Positions 46,401 through 55,419 of a DNA stretch of 64,000 nt are shown here, one piece after another. The stretch's first letter is position 1. Each line of letters begins with the position of its first letter. Where the stretch lies: contig NZ_FMYB01000004.1 in NCBI RefSeq assembly GCF_900104155.1, positions 102,645-166,644 on the forward strand, read 5' to 3'. Origin of the DNA: Butyrivibrio sp. INlla16 (GTDB lineage: Bacteria > Bacillota > Clostridia > Lachnospirales > Lachnospiraceae). The notes below the pieces were generated by a model. That model was not told the origin of the DNA. It saw only the letters and a program-made list of their open reading frames with translations, and made no database searches. A program made the translations under genes and the position numbers.

Positions 46401-49400
46401 CTATTCCGTTCCATGTACTTGTAAGATCTGTATTGGTATCAAGCTCTGTAGTACCACCATCTAGAGTTATGAATCCGGTATTAGCATCAAGGGTAAGATT
46501 TGCTACATTAGGCCTTCTATAAGAAGCGTCTCTCTCCTCGTAATAAGCCTGCATATAGATTTTTCCGGCACTATCTGCATAATCAGCCCTGATTGTAAAC
46601 TTGTCACCGGGATCATAGAAAACATTACTCTCAATCGGTGTATATTCAATGGCACCACCCGGACCTACCGTTTTATTGACCAGTCTCCAGCCTCTAAAAA
46701 TATACTCGTCAGTCTGACTTCCATTGGCAGTAATTCCCGTAGGTTGCTGAAGAATTTCTGTTTCGGCACCATCCGCATAGTTTGAATCCGTTATTTCCGG
46801 ATCTCTCCACAGAACAAGATTACCATTGATAATCACACTGGATCCGCCACTCTGAATTGTAAATTGTGGATCATACTCTACAGTATATCCACCATCAAGT
46901 CTCCAGGCTGCAACTAATTTATAAGGTCCACTTACAGGCTTCGAGAAATCATTGGGCATGCTTTCGCCCTCTTTATACCATCCAAGGAATTTATAATTTT
47001 CTCCCGGATACTTTTCCCTATATTTCTGAGTAGAAACATATAAGTTTTCCCATGCATCCCTTCCTAAAACATTTACATCTGGTGTATAGCCGGCATCTCT
47101 ATTTGCCACAGTCCATTCATCATAGAACTGATAGTACGAATCTATTTCTGCTTCCGTAACATATATCGCATTTCTCAAGTCACTGGGAAGTCCGCTACCA
47201 TCATTACCATTATATTGAGTGTTGATATAACGATATATCGTACCCGTGTAAGTTGCAGCTGCTGCATCACTTATAGGAACATAATTTCGTTCAACAGTAT
47301 ATTCGCTGATCAGTGTCCCATAAGTCGCATTTATATAGGTTGCCTGACTTCTATTGTATCCTGAATTATCAGCTCTGAACGGATGAATATTCGCATAGCC
47401 CTGATACCAACCATTGTATACACCGTGATCAATATGGTCAATCTCTCCGCCATTTGGATCAACCATTATCCTATACTTCAAGGGCGACCACTTAGCATAT
47501 ATTATCTTATTAGCTGCCGGCATAGTCTGTGTAAAGTCAAACGGTGTTGTCCCTGTTTTATCCTCATACCAGCCATCAAACTTATAGTTATTCGGTACAT
47601 TCGGCGCAAAGTAATCACTTCCGGTACTGGAAAATCTACTAAACGACTCTTCATAAAGAACAGAATAATACTTGTTTGTACTTGGTGCGGTAGGGAATGA
47701 AAGACCTACATCGTTCGGATAGTTTACATCCATCGTAAGTGTGTATGAATTTCTGGTATGGTAAACATAGAACGGTAACGTTAAATTATTTACCCTTTGC
47801 TCAGGTGTAACAGTGTGTGTACCTCCTCCTGATACAAACCCCTCACCATTTGTTGAGTATGCTGTAACCGTAAATCCATCAAACTTATTATTAAAGTTAA
47901 AATTGGTTGGTGACTGTGTACTGTGTGCAATTACAACATCGGTCTGGCTATAAGTTTTATCCAGCTGTTGTCGGTAATGACGGATTTCATTTGATCCTGA
48001 ACTGCCATTAAGGTAAAGATTATACGGATTAGCCGTCTGGGTGAAAGCATTCAGCATAGTCTGAGTAGTTCCACCACCACCACTTTGCTCATTCCAAGAA
48101 TATGCAGCTACATCATCCCAGCTATATCCGTTTTGAGCAAACGTCTGCCCATACAATCCTGTCCACTGCAAACTCGAAGTAGAAGATCTTGTATAACGCT
48201 TACCTTCATAATTATGTGTGCCCTGACCATCGGTATATGTCCAGTTGTAATACGTAGTACTTGTACTTGCTAATTCTGCATATCCGCCATTCTGGTCAAG
48301 ACCGTACTGAGTTCCCGTAGTCGCCGTAGTGGGTGTATATCTATAATTTGCATAGTTGCCTCCGCGTCTGGTATATCGGGTTCCGTCATACGGATTATTG
48401 GCAGGGCTACCATCACTTCTATTGTATCTCTGATAATTATTACCCACAGTATTAAGAGTAACATATGTTTCGGTCGGTGTGTAAAGTCTATATCCCCCCG
48501 AATTGGAAGCAGTGTAAACATACATGAAATACCATTGTGTCTCTGTATAACTACTGCCTCTGGTTAATTGATAATAATTCCCATCTACATATCCATAGAG
48601 TTCACCTGTAGTATTATTAGTCTCTGTATAACTGTAATTTGTTGTTTCGCTTGGATGATTTACAAAGTTAATAACCATCAGGTCACGGTCATAATAGACA
48701 TTGATAACCGTAGTTCCATCACTGGCAAGCTTGTCCGTACTCATAGCACATCTTGCATAATGGAATCCTGTGTAGCTGCCACCGCTGTATGCCTTATATG
48801 CTGCCAGATCCAGCTGATCCAGTGTACTTGATGATATACCGGCAACATTGGTAAAGGAGTCGCCGTAATCGTATGTCTTTTGGGCTGCTGTCGCAGTTTT
48901 ACTGTCAGTTATTTTCTGCTTCCATATAATAACTGTATATGTGGTATCCGGGTATTCCTGCCACCGAGCATACAAAGTAAGAGCGTCAAGCTCCTTGTAC
49001 AGGTAGAGCTTTCCTCCCTCAATTTTATAAATTACGGTTGTTCCATCCGCAGCATATCCTGTCTGATCAATGAGCGATCCGTCAGGATTAGATATTTGTA
49101 TCGCACCACTGCCAATATTTGTGATATCACCATTAGCGTCAAGCGTGGCATTTGCATACCAGCCCATGAAATTATAACCACTTCTTACTGCTTCGGTACT
49201 ATCCGGTAAAGAAGAAATATAATAGCTGTTTTCCGAATCGGTGGTAAGGATATACTGTGAAGGTATGTATTTTGCATTATTACTGCTTTTACCGGTATTA
49301 AAATTAATCCATCTTGCTTCAGCAAAGACAGGATACAGATCCAAACTCTTATTTGTAAAATCGGTTTTATTAAAAGTCACATAATATCCGGAGGTACTTC

Positions 49401-52400
49401 CGGGGCTGTCAATTTCCTCTCCGGTAGTAGCATCAACCGAATAGTAGCAAGTCTTAGTTGTATAACCCGGATTAATAGTCTCCCATCCGGCGAAAACCTT
49501 TCTGGTCGGATCAGTACTTGTAGCCTGTACATCACCGATACGAATGGTTACACTTTCATCACTACCAAGAACAACAAACCTGCGGACAAGCAGGCTGTCT
49601 CTAAGAGTTGTATCTTCCTTTGCACCTATATGGAAGTTTACAAAATAGTAATCCTCATAAATTGGCACAAGATATACATGGCAGCATCCATCATCTTCGA
49701 GGATTCCGGTACCTGACACCCCATTTATGGTCCATGTTACATTATCTCCAACAAGGCCGTTTGTAGGAGGTGTGATTGTAATTGGCTTTTCAAATACTAC
49801 CTGATCCGGATCATCACTCCAGGAATATGTAATCTGTCCTGCATTCTCGGAATCAAAGTTAACAATGTACCAACCGAAGAAATACTTCTCCTCTACAACT
49901 GTTCCGGAACCATCAACAATCTGCTTATTCGGAGGATTCTTAATGGGTTCAAGTGTTTCTCCGTTCTTTATTATCTCTGTTGTCTGGTTGGTTCCAACTT
50001 TATTCTCAAATACATAAGGAGCAGCAGAGAACAGCCCACTTCCGAGATCGGTATTATCCTGATCTATAAAGTGGAACTCAACTCTGGGTGTCTTAACTTC
50101 ATCTTCACCGGTATGTCCGATTACCACGTATACAGAAAAGCTTCCTGAATTGAATGTCAAGGTCTCTTCATGGACTTCACAGTCTACAACTTCCGTCTCA
50201 TCTCCGAAATGAACAACAGACATCTCTCTGTCTTCATTCACGTCATCCTGCATAAGCTGTACAGACACCGAAACATCCTTAGAGGGCTGGTAGTGCTCTT
50301 CAGTCTCAGGATCAAGGAAATAGATATCAAAAGCATGTGCAAACCAGATATCCTCGTCAGAGGAATCGAGTTCACCTACACACTCTTCCATATAGTTCTG
50401 ATACTCCTCGGAGCCTTCAGCTATCTCTTCTACAACAAGCTCTGCACCTGCAGGAATTCCGGAAGCATTATCATAGTCAACTGTTATTTCATATACATTT
50501 CCATCTGATGCCTTAACCTGCTTCTGTAAAAGCGGCTGAACCAGTATATAAACCGAGAATCCTTCTGTCTCAAAACCTACTGTGTCAGCAGCTTCATTCG
50601 TGGCAGGATTTTCCTCTGTCTGCTCTTCCTCTAAAGTTTCGTTAGTTACGGAGGCCTCAATTACCTGAGGCTCATCCTCATCCATGTGAACCGCGGATAT
50701 CACATCATCAACAAACAGCTCATTATTGGGATAAAGCTTTTCTGCCTTAATCTCGACATATACGGGTGCCTGGGGCTGAATCTCCTTGCCATCCTTCATT
50801 ATGCTGATGTCGATAGCCTTAAAGCTTGCAACCTCTTCGGGCGACAATTCCACGGCCTCTGCTGCATCAGAAGTAAGCTGATCATAGTCATAGTCTTCGC
50901 TATCCTGAACTATATCAACAATCTGAACCTCTGCTCCCTTTGGAATTTTAGCATCGGCGCCAAAATGAATGGTTATGCCGTGCTCTTCATCTTCAAGTGA
51001 ATATTCTCCGTAAGTCTCTTCCTCTTCTTCCTCTTCTTTCTCCTTTTCTTCTTTTTCCTCTTCTTCCTCAGTCTCTTTTGTATCCTCTACAGGTTCTTCC
51101 GTAACTCCCTCAGTATTTTCCGTATTTTCTGTATTTTCAATATTTTCAGTGTTTTCTGTGTTTTCTGTCTCTTCAGTATTCTCAGCCGGGACTTCTTCTG
51201 CCGGAGCCTGCTCCTCTTCAGGTGCAACATTTTCACTGCTTTCTGCACCTTCATTTTGCTCAGGAGCCTGTTCTTCTTCATAGACCGGCTCTTCTGAAGG
51301 TTGTTCTTCTGCCTCTGAGTAACTGCTTTCCTCCGCTTCCGGATAGGATTCCTGCTCTGCTGCATTCTCCTCAGGCTGTTCCTCAGCAGCAGGTTCTTCC
51401 TGATACTCTTCCTGAGCCGGTTCCTCGTAATATTCAGGCTCTTCGGGTTCCTGAACGGGTTCTTCGACATATTCAGGCTCATTAGCAGCCTCAGGTTCAA
51501 TATACGGAACGTCCTCAGGGCTTCCCAGTACCTCTTCCGAAACTCCCATTATGGGTTCATCTATGATAGATTCATCTGCTATCGGCTCTGTTATTACTGC
51601 TTCTGCCAATGTTCTGACATACCAGGGACTATTCAGATCACTTGCTCTTGCAGTGATTGCATCATAAGGAGACGGTATCTCACCGCCATTATTTGTCTTA
51701 TTAAATGCTCCCAGGTTATTACTTACACTATTTTGGATATTGGTCTCAGGTCTTGGCCAGTCACCGTGATGTTCGTATACAAAGAACAGCGGATCACCTG
51801 TATCATCATACGCAGCATCCCCGTTTGCCAGTTCATAAACAAATTTCATGGCAAAATCACTCGGAAGACCATCATCATATTTCTGAGTATGCTCTTTTCT
51901 TGCAGCATACTGAGTCTGTGAAACCATCACACTATTATTGTAGGTATAAGCTGATGTGTCAGGAATATCATCTGCTTCCTTTACACTATCAAGTGCCTTG
52001 ATTCCATCAGGATTTTCATCAGTTCCGCCTATTCCCAGAACGTATTCATCATCAACCCTGTTGATGATCTCGAAGTAGTAATCTCCGGAGGAAGTAATCG
52101 AGCCGCTTCCGATAAATCCGCCTGCAGCAACGCCCGCAGAATCTCCTTCAAATACTACCATTCCGGTTGCATAGCAATTAGTGGCACTTCCACCTGAAGA
52201 ATTGCCAATAAAGCCACCTCTTGTCGATCCCTTTGCAGAGCAGGTCGAATAGCTGTTAGTTATGGTGTCACCGCCTGATAATCCGATAAAGCCGCCTGCG
52301 TCACCGCTTGCAAGCACATTTATTCTTCCGGGAGTTGCATGATCCTCCGCATTGCCGTACTTACCGCCATCTGAAGTATGTCCTCCTGCGTAGCAGCAGT

Positions 52401-54525
52401 CTATGGTAGTTCCGCTCGAATTACCGATAAATCCTCCGGCTGACGTACCACCCTCAACATACATCGCAGTACCGCATCCGGTTACGCTTCCGCCTTCGGT
52501 TTTGCCTATAAAACCGCCGGCGTTTCCGGTGCCGTTTATAATAATGTTGTTGTCATATGCCGCTTCGTTATATACGAGCACGTTTCGAACTTCGCTACCA
52601 TTCATTGCTCCTGCGAATCCGCCCGCATCTGCGGTTGAGCTCACTTCAATATTTTTGACAACGCATGCATCAACAAGGCCGCCTTCAAGGGATCCTATCA
52701 GTCCGCCTGTGCTTCCTGCACCTGTAAGAATTCTGGTATCAGCTCCAGGCTCTGCGCCTTCTACAGTTCTGTTATATGCAAATACATTTTTGACAGTTGC
52801 TCCTGTAAGCTTTCCTGCAAGCATGCCTGTTGCACTGTCTGCAGCAGTATTTGTGATTGCAAAATCCCTTATAACCAGATTTGCAATAACAGCATTTGAT
52901 TGGTCGCCAAAAAGGCCTGCATTTTTATCTGTACCGACTATTGGATACGTTGTGTCAGCTGTATCTACATGTAAGCCTTCTATTACGTGATATTTATTGT
53001 CTGTGGGAGTATCTTTACCATTATCGGTTTCGACTGCCCTGTCCGGATCAACGCTGTCAGCTGAAGTAATAATTAAAGCCTGGAGCTCTGTGTCTGTAGG
53101 CAGCGATGTCCCCGTAAATCTCTCACCTGTAAATGAAATAAGTTCGTCATTGGAAATCGGGGTGAAGTTTCTGACCGCTCCATTAAACAGATTCGCGGTC
53201 TCATCCCAGTCAATATCTTCCTCCAAAACAGCAGCAATACCTGAGTTACCGCCGGATGCACCGTCAGCAGCCGCAGCTGTAACTTCTGAATATTCATAAT
53301 CAAGATTCTGGAGATGCCTGGGATAAATAATCTCTGCGGCGCTGCAGGAACCTATCTCATCAAAATCAGCAAACAGACTGTTCTCAATATTGGAAACAGC
53401 ACTTGCACTTCTTGTCTGCTCTGATATGCCCTCAGCTGAATCAGAATCCCATACCTTGAAAGACAGGCTTATATCATTTCCGGGACTGATTGTACCAACA
53501 GAATTACTTGTGGCAGTTGCTGATGCAAGCAGATCTTTAAAATGATAATCCTTATCAAGTGAATCTAATTTTATATATCCGATGAGACCATAGGTCTCGT
53601 TTGATGCTGTGACATCCCCAAACCACGCTGAATCAAGTTCTCCGCTATGGGTGGTATAACGCTGTCCGGCGCCTACTGCACTGCCTGTCATATCAAGGTA
53701 GTTATTGTCCGGTCCGCCCTGATAATTCTGCCAGACTATATCCTGTGCAGAAAGATCGAGCTCCGCATACTGCCCGGAGGACTCCGGTCCTCTTACAGTG
53801 AGCTTAAAGGAAAGATTTGTCAGTTTGTCTTTCGTTTCTTTGTCGACTGTAATCTTTACTATACCAAGGAGATCTCGTCCGTTGACAATCCATGCGCCTG
53901 CCTGAAGACCGCCATCTACTTTTGCGCCCAGGACATTTGCATTTCCCTCGGCATAATAACCAACATAACCCTTGTAGTCCCTGATTCTGTCCTGCGCGGA
54001 TCCGCGAACGGATGCTCCCTCACCCTGAGCTGTGAGTCCTGCCAGAGAAGTTCCGGCCTTCCCAAAATTGTCACATATTATGACAGAATATACGTCAAGA
54101 CTAAGGGGATCATACTCAATGATTAAACCGCTGCCGCCAAGCATTGTCGAAAGACTTTTGTCCTCAAACACTATATTGCCAGCATCATCTGAAGTAACAT
54201 AGGCAAGGTCTTTACCGCCATACGAAAATGTATTACCGTTGTAAAGCTCATCTACAACCGATACGGTTACAGTTTTGCCGTTTTGCTGGATTTCTGCCTC
54301 GGTTTTTTCCGAAGTTACAAAGAGCTCCATCATTCTGCTTTGCGCAGCATAATAGACAGCCTGCGCCCTTTTATCACTGTGAGACTGTCTAACATTCAAT
54401 ATTATTGTTCTGCCCGCAATAACTCCTACTGCCAATAAAATCAGCAGTATACCGACAGCTATTAATAATTCTGCGATACTGAACCCCGATGTGGCTCTGT
54501 TTCTGCCTTTTTTGGTACTATTCAT
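43441..54525 (-). CDS. Giant type IV prepilin-like adhesin with SpaA/InlB-type domains
   Basis: About 3694 residues. It opens with a type III prepilin signal: basic leader, cleavage site SG|FSIAELL (G14|F15), Glu+5 (E19) and a helix to about residue 40. Then: a pilin-like beta region; GLUG-like repeats (GGFIGxSSGxxxxxCYA, about 545-825); an acidic Glu/Pro/Gln linker (about 980-1180) with 9-bp DNA repeats; two related beta domains ending in GFSVYI and SFSVYVVI; many InlB B-type repeats (FxGWY...IYAKW, about 1500-2990) interrupted by a Tyr/Asn/Thr-rich block (about 1960-2165) with repeated RYTR; a CnaB-like domain near 3180-3300; and three SpaA/Cna_B domains with candidate isopeptide Lys and Glu. 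No LPXTG or C-terminal helix. Last gene of the pilus operon. The ATG at 54525 has AGAGGGGTGA 14 bases upstream; an in-frame GTG lies 6 codons earlier. Confidence 0.9.
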   Translation of the reverse strand: MNSTKKGRNRATSGFSIAELLIAVGILLILLAVGVIAGRTIILNVRQSHSDKRAQAVYYAAQSRMMELFVTSEKTEAEIQQNGKTVTVSVVDELYNGNTFSYGGKDLAYVTSDDAGNIVFEDKSLSTMLGGSGLIIEYDPLSLDVYSVIICDNFGKAGTSLAGLTAQGEGASVRGSAQDRIRDYKGYVGYYAEGNANVLGAKVDGGLQAGAWIVNGRDLLGIVKITVDKETKDKLTNLSFKLTVRGPESSGQYAELDLSAQDIVWQNYQGGPDNNYLDMTGSAVGAGQRYTTHSGELDSAWFGDVTASNETYGLIGYIKLDSLDKDYHFKDLLASATATSNSVGTISPGNDISLSFKVWDSDSAEGISEQTRSASAVSNIENSLFADFDEIGSCSAAEIIYPRHLQNLDYEYSEVTAAAADGASGGNSGIAAVLEEDIDWDETANLFNGAVRNFTPISNDELISFTGERFTGTSLPTDTELQALIITSADSVDPDRAVETDNGKDTPTDNKYHVIEGLHVDTADTTYPIVGTDKNAGLFGDQSNAVIANLVIRDFAITNTAADSATGMLAGKLTGATVKNVFAYNRTVEGAEPGADTRILTGAGSTGGLIGSLEGGLVDACVVKNIEVSSTADAGGFAGAMNGSEVRNVLVYNEAAYDNNIIINGTGNAGGFIGKTEGGSVTGCGTAMYVEGGTSAGGFIGNSSGTTIDCCYAGGHTSDGGKYGNAEDHATPGRINVLASGDAGGFIGLSGGDTITNSYSTCSAKGSTRGGFIGNSSGGSATNCYATGMVVFEGDSAGVAAGGFIGSGSITSSGDYYFEIINRVDDEYVLGIGGTDENPDGIKALDSVKEADDIPDTSAYTYNNSVMVSQTQYAARKEHTQKYDDGLPSDFAMKFVYELANGDAAYDDTGDPLFFVYEHHGDWPRPETNIQNSVSNNLGAFNKTNNGGEIPSPYDAITARASDLNSPWYVRTLAEAVITEPIADESIIDEPIMGVSEEVLGSPEDVPYIEPEAANEPEYVEEPVQEPEEPEYYEEPAQEEYQEEPAAEEQPEENAAEQESYPEAEESSYSEAEEQPSEEPVYEEEQAPEQNEGAESSENVAPEEEQAPAEEVPAENTEETENTENTENIENTENTENTEGVTEEPVEDTKETEEEEEKEEKEKEEEEEEETYGEYSLEDEEHGITIHFGADAKIPKGAEVQIVDIVQDSEDYDYDQLTSDAAEAVELSPEEVASFKAIDISIMKDGKEIQPQAPVYVEIKAEKLYPNNELFVDDVISAVHMDEDEPQVIEASVTNETLEEEQTEENPATNEAADTVGFETEGFSVYILVQPLLQKQVKASDGNVYEITVDYDNASGIPAGAELVVEEIAEGSEEYQNYMEECVGELDSSDEDIWFAHAFDIYFLDPETEEHYQPSKDVSVSVQLMQDDVNEDREMSVVHFGDETEVVDCEVHEETLTFNSGSFSVYVVIGHTGEDEVKTPRVEFHFIDQDNTDLGSGLFSAAPYVFENKVGTNQTTEIIKNGETLEPIKNPPNKQIVDGSGTVVEEKYFFGWYIVNFDSENAGQITYSWSDDPDQVVFEKPITITPPTNGLVGDNVTWTINGVSGTGILEDDGCCHVYLVPIYEDYYFVNFHIGAKEDTTLRDSLLVRRFVVLGSDESVTIRIGDVQATSTDPTRKVFAGWETINPGYTTKTCYYSVDATTGEEIDSPGSTSGYYVTFNKTDFTNKSLDLYPVFAEARWINFNTGKSSNNAKYIPSQYILTTDSENSYYISSLPDSTEAVRSGYNFMGWYANATLDANGDITNIGSGAIQISNPDGSLIDQTGYAADGTTVIYKIEGGKLYLYKELDALTLYARWQEYPDTTYTVIIWKQKITDSKTATAAQKTYDYGDSFTNVAGISSSTLDQLDLAAYKAYSGGSYTGFHYARCAMSTDKLASDGTTVINVYYDRDLMVINFVNHPSETTNYSYTETNNTTGELYGYVDGNYYQLTRGSSYTETQWYFMYVYTASNSGGYRLYTPTETYVTLNTVGNNYQRYNRSDGSPANNPYDGTRYTRRGGNYANYRYTPTTATTGTQYGLDQNGGYAELASTSTTYYNWTYTDGQGTHNYEGKRYTRSSTSSLQWTGLYGQTFAQNGYSWDDVAAYSWNEQSGGGGTTQTMLNAFTQTANPYNLYLNGSSGSNEIRHYRQQLDKTYSQTDVVIAHSTQSPTNFNFNNKFDGFTVTAYSTNGEGFVSGGGTHTVTPEQRVNNLTLPFYVYHTRNSYTLTMDVNYPNDVGLSFPTAPSTNKYYSVLYEESFSRFSSTGSDYFAPNVPNNYKFDGWYEDKTGTTPFDFTQTMPAANKIIYAKWSPLKYRIMVDPNGGEIDHIDHGVYNGWYQGYANIHPFRADNSGYNRSQATYINATYGTLISEYTVERNYVPISDAAAATYTGTIYRYINTQYNGNDGSGLPSDLRNAIYVTEAEIDSYYQFYDEWTVANRDAGYTPDVNVLGRDAWENLYVSTQKYREKYPGENYKFLGWYKEGESMPNDFSKPVSGPYKLVAAWRLDGGYTVEYDPQFTIQSGGSSVIINGNLVLWRDPEITDSNYADGAETEILQQPTGITANGSQTDEYIFRGWRLVNKTVGPGGAIEYTPIESNVFYDPGDKFTIRADYADSAGKIYMQAYYEERDASYRRPNVANLTLDANTGFITLDGGTTELDTNTDLTSTWNGIGTVSATVTTPTGDTELVEFGNIQSSAEIDLHKYATDLQEDAAGNALTDSKNYFAHENGYFLLGFDDSSDEGDFIASYPADAVIAVQRTDAKTIYAVWEPLVYLNFVNDTNVGDVTFGLSSPDISALQVINVKNGIYDRTPITDINHITVREGETLKLAIPYGAGKNINITGTDELGYGTMLLWESDAAVNPSMGFVENGEDFSFTETPIVDPTGITVTFTSKQHDRTIVLHDNYGDDDTHEVYLSLTDVSTILPTTNTRLGYQFMGWARTPDAQTAEFTAANDYEITDLNAFFETEIIKELYAVWEARAEAQTVYVYKNVPSPGDQNKSFIFRVSFDGSCRRTNIGGGTINIPEQYTTVSLKHGEYIKIFSEKYIGSTSWVVFGTHPYVKSTITKYNSAGLQVGSAQTLEWEYNGNVEVNYNDGELNFEVVETDYTGDYYDTTAEVAAELTQGSIIPTDRMIEWHDSDAGGTVIYTNERQTIDVKVEKELITDSANPPVTNFNFTAYYTLNDDDYRLDDFSVTSGSYSYIRKVPVGSKLVITETKLDDYETEVEISSSTAALVGTFDEVENSFTFDVTKQDDTTVTFTNTLKSFVVTFYKVDGNKDPGVEAFFTLAKDTSTLGTLLYPDQTTGVFYPRPNAVNPEMYVGEYTLTETWVEPGFMLLEDDIIITISGKDDGTITSNNTANVKIEEEVVNGVKEFSIYIINSNGAEVTFKKIDGYGKALKNEGDSSEARFALYKTYDDALNAVVTDADEGTTFDEDDDKIEKVTITTGTGSNEVKEQKAYATQDDEGEVKFEIPAGTYYMKEVKAPDNYTFDCTKYVDLGDGPAAGDDDAKPCIYRIVVGSEAATDAGITLAVDEEFRIQRMKDATHVDDTLDVKEYGIMNISKKHERIILKKESTDGSPLEGATFDIIRPDRSYYRKNLSSGAAGGLNISDLPYGYYYLYESAAPSGYVGSGKYYKLTIDENGKTLSAAADSIEALEE
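51112..51182 (-). repeat. Nine-base tandem repeats encoding Glu-Asn-Thr units
   Basis: About eight imperfect 9-base units (minus-strand GAAAATACn-type, read Glu-Asn-Thr or Glu-Glu-Thr) inside the acidic linker of the giant prepilin. The unit is a multiple of three, so slippage would change linker length without breaking the frame. A polypurine Glu/Lys tract lies just downstream at about 51010-51075. Confidence 0.8.
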
Positions 54526-54584
54526 AATATTTACTTTTTTCACCCCTCTGAAAATCTATTTATTGCTAAAGAAAAGCCGTAAGT

Positions 54585-55163
54585 CTAGTTATCTTTTACC
54601 TCTCCGGGTACTTCGATATCATAATTACCTTTAGCCAATTCTTTACCTTTTTTATCGGCTATTTTAATGCTTAAGTTAAATCTCCAATATGGATCCGTAT
54701 CCGTTGGCCCCGTTCCTTCCTTTTGAAATGTTATATCTAACTTAAGCTCCTCTGCATAATCATGCGGACCCGAACCTTCCATACCCACTATCGGATAATA
54801 CTTTCTGTCAGGTTCCTTTATGCTTTGCAGATACAGCGTATCCCCATCCACAATCTTGCATCGCCCGCCAATAAGGCCGCTTCCGTCCAAAAATGTAATT
54901 CCGTTTGTATCATCTATTTCACTTGCTGTCGTGATCTCAGATCTGACAAAATCCGTAAGCGTGGACATTATCATCTGTGCATGAGCGATATTGGTATAAC
55001 TTTTATAGTGTGCCGATGCAAGTCTCATCGACTCTGCAATCAGCTGCGACGCAAGGAGCAGTATCAAAACCGCAAACAGCATCTCCGCCAGCGAAAAACC
55101 TTTGCTGCCGCTTTTCTTTACCTTTTTATGAATTTGTCCGATCAGTCCTTTTATAGCTCTCAT
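54585..55163 (-). CDS. Prepilin-type minor pseudopilin, PilW/GspJ-like
   Basis: 192 residues. A 22-residue basic leader ends SKG|FSLAEMLFAVLILLL, giving the +1 Phe and Glu+5 needed for PilD processing, followed by a helix and a globular domain (about 45-192). The extended leader, length and position after the I-like pseudopilin match GspJ/PilW, a member of the tip complex. The ribosome site is poor (AGG touches the ATG) and the stop of the preceding gene is 15 bases upstream, so translation is likely coupled. The next gene downstream is the giant prepilin. Confidence 0.82.
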   Translation of the reverse strand: MRAIKGLIGQIHKKVKKSGSKGFSLAEMLFAVLILLLASQLIAESMRLASAHYKSYTNIAHAQMIMSTLTDFVRSEITTASEIDDTNGITFLDGSGLIGGRCKIVDGDTLYLQSIKEPDRKYYPIVGMEGSGPHDYAEELKLDITFQKEGTGPTDTDPYWRFNLSIKIADKKGKELAKGNYDIEVPGEVKDN

Positions 55164-55178
55164 CCTGCAAACTACTAA

Positions 55179-55406
55179 CTAATTTATTGTGAAACTGTCA
55201 ACACTAACTCCGTTGTCATATCCCGTACTTGAACCGGAATCTTCGTAATACACAGATTCTTCCCTGGCGGCCAGATCTGCGCGTGTTGCTGCTGCTATCG
55301 CACCGGGCAGCATCATCAGTGCCAAAGCCGCAATTAAGAGTGCCACCAGTGTCTCCGCCAGTGATTCTCCTTTATTATTCAGCTTTTTTCTGATAGTACC
55401 CTGCAT
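55179..55406 (-). CDS. Very short minor pseudopilin, PilV/GspI-like
   Basis: Only 75 residues. The N-terminus NKG|ESLAETLVALLIAALALMM has a prepilin cleavage site with Glu at +5 and the ETLVALLIA pattern characteristic of PilV/GspI. Only about 35 residues remain for the globular part (Ser/Tyr/Asp-rich, ending VDSFTIN), far less than the usual 100 or more. The frame ends in a clean stop and the next gene follows in 15 bases, so it seems naturally minimal rather than broken. AAAGGT lies 9 bases before the ATG. Confidence 0.8.
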   Translation of the reverse strand: MQGTIRKKLNNKGESLAETLVALLIAALALMMLPGAIAAATRADLAAREESVYYEDSGSSTGYDNGVSVDSFTIN

Positions 55407-55419
55407 GTGATCTTTACCT

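Noticed and set aside
43441..54543. The giant gene as two or more fused genes or an assembly error
   Set aside because: The frame is unbroken for about 11 kb, with domain types that commonly occur together in Lachnospiraceae adhesins, and no internal ribosome site plus start with a signal peptide was noticed. It remains worth checking with long reads.
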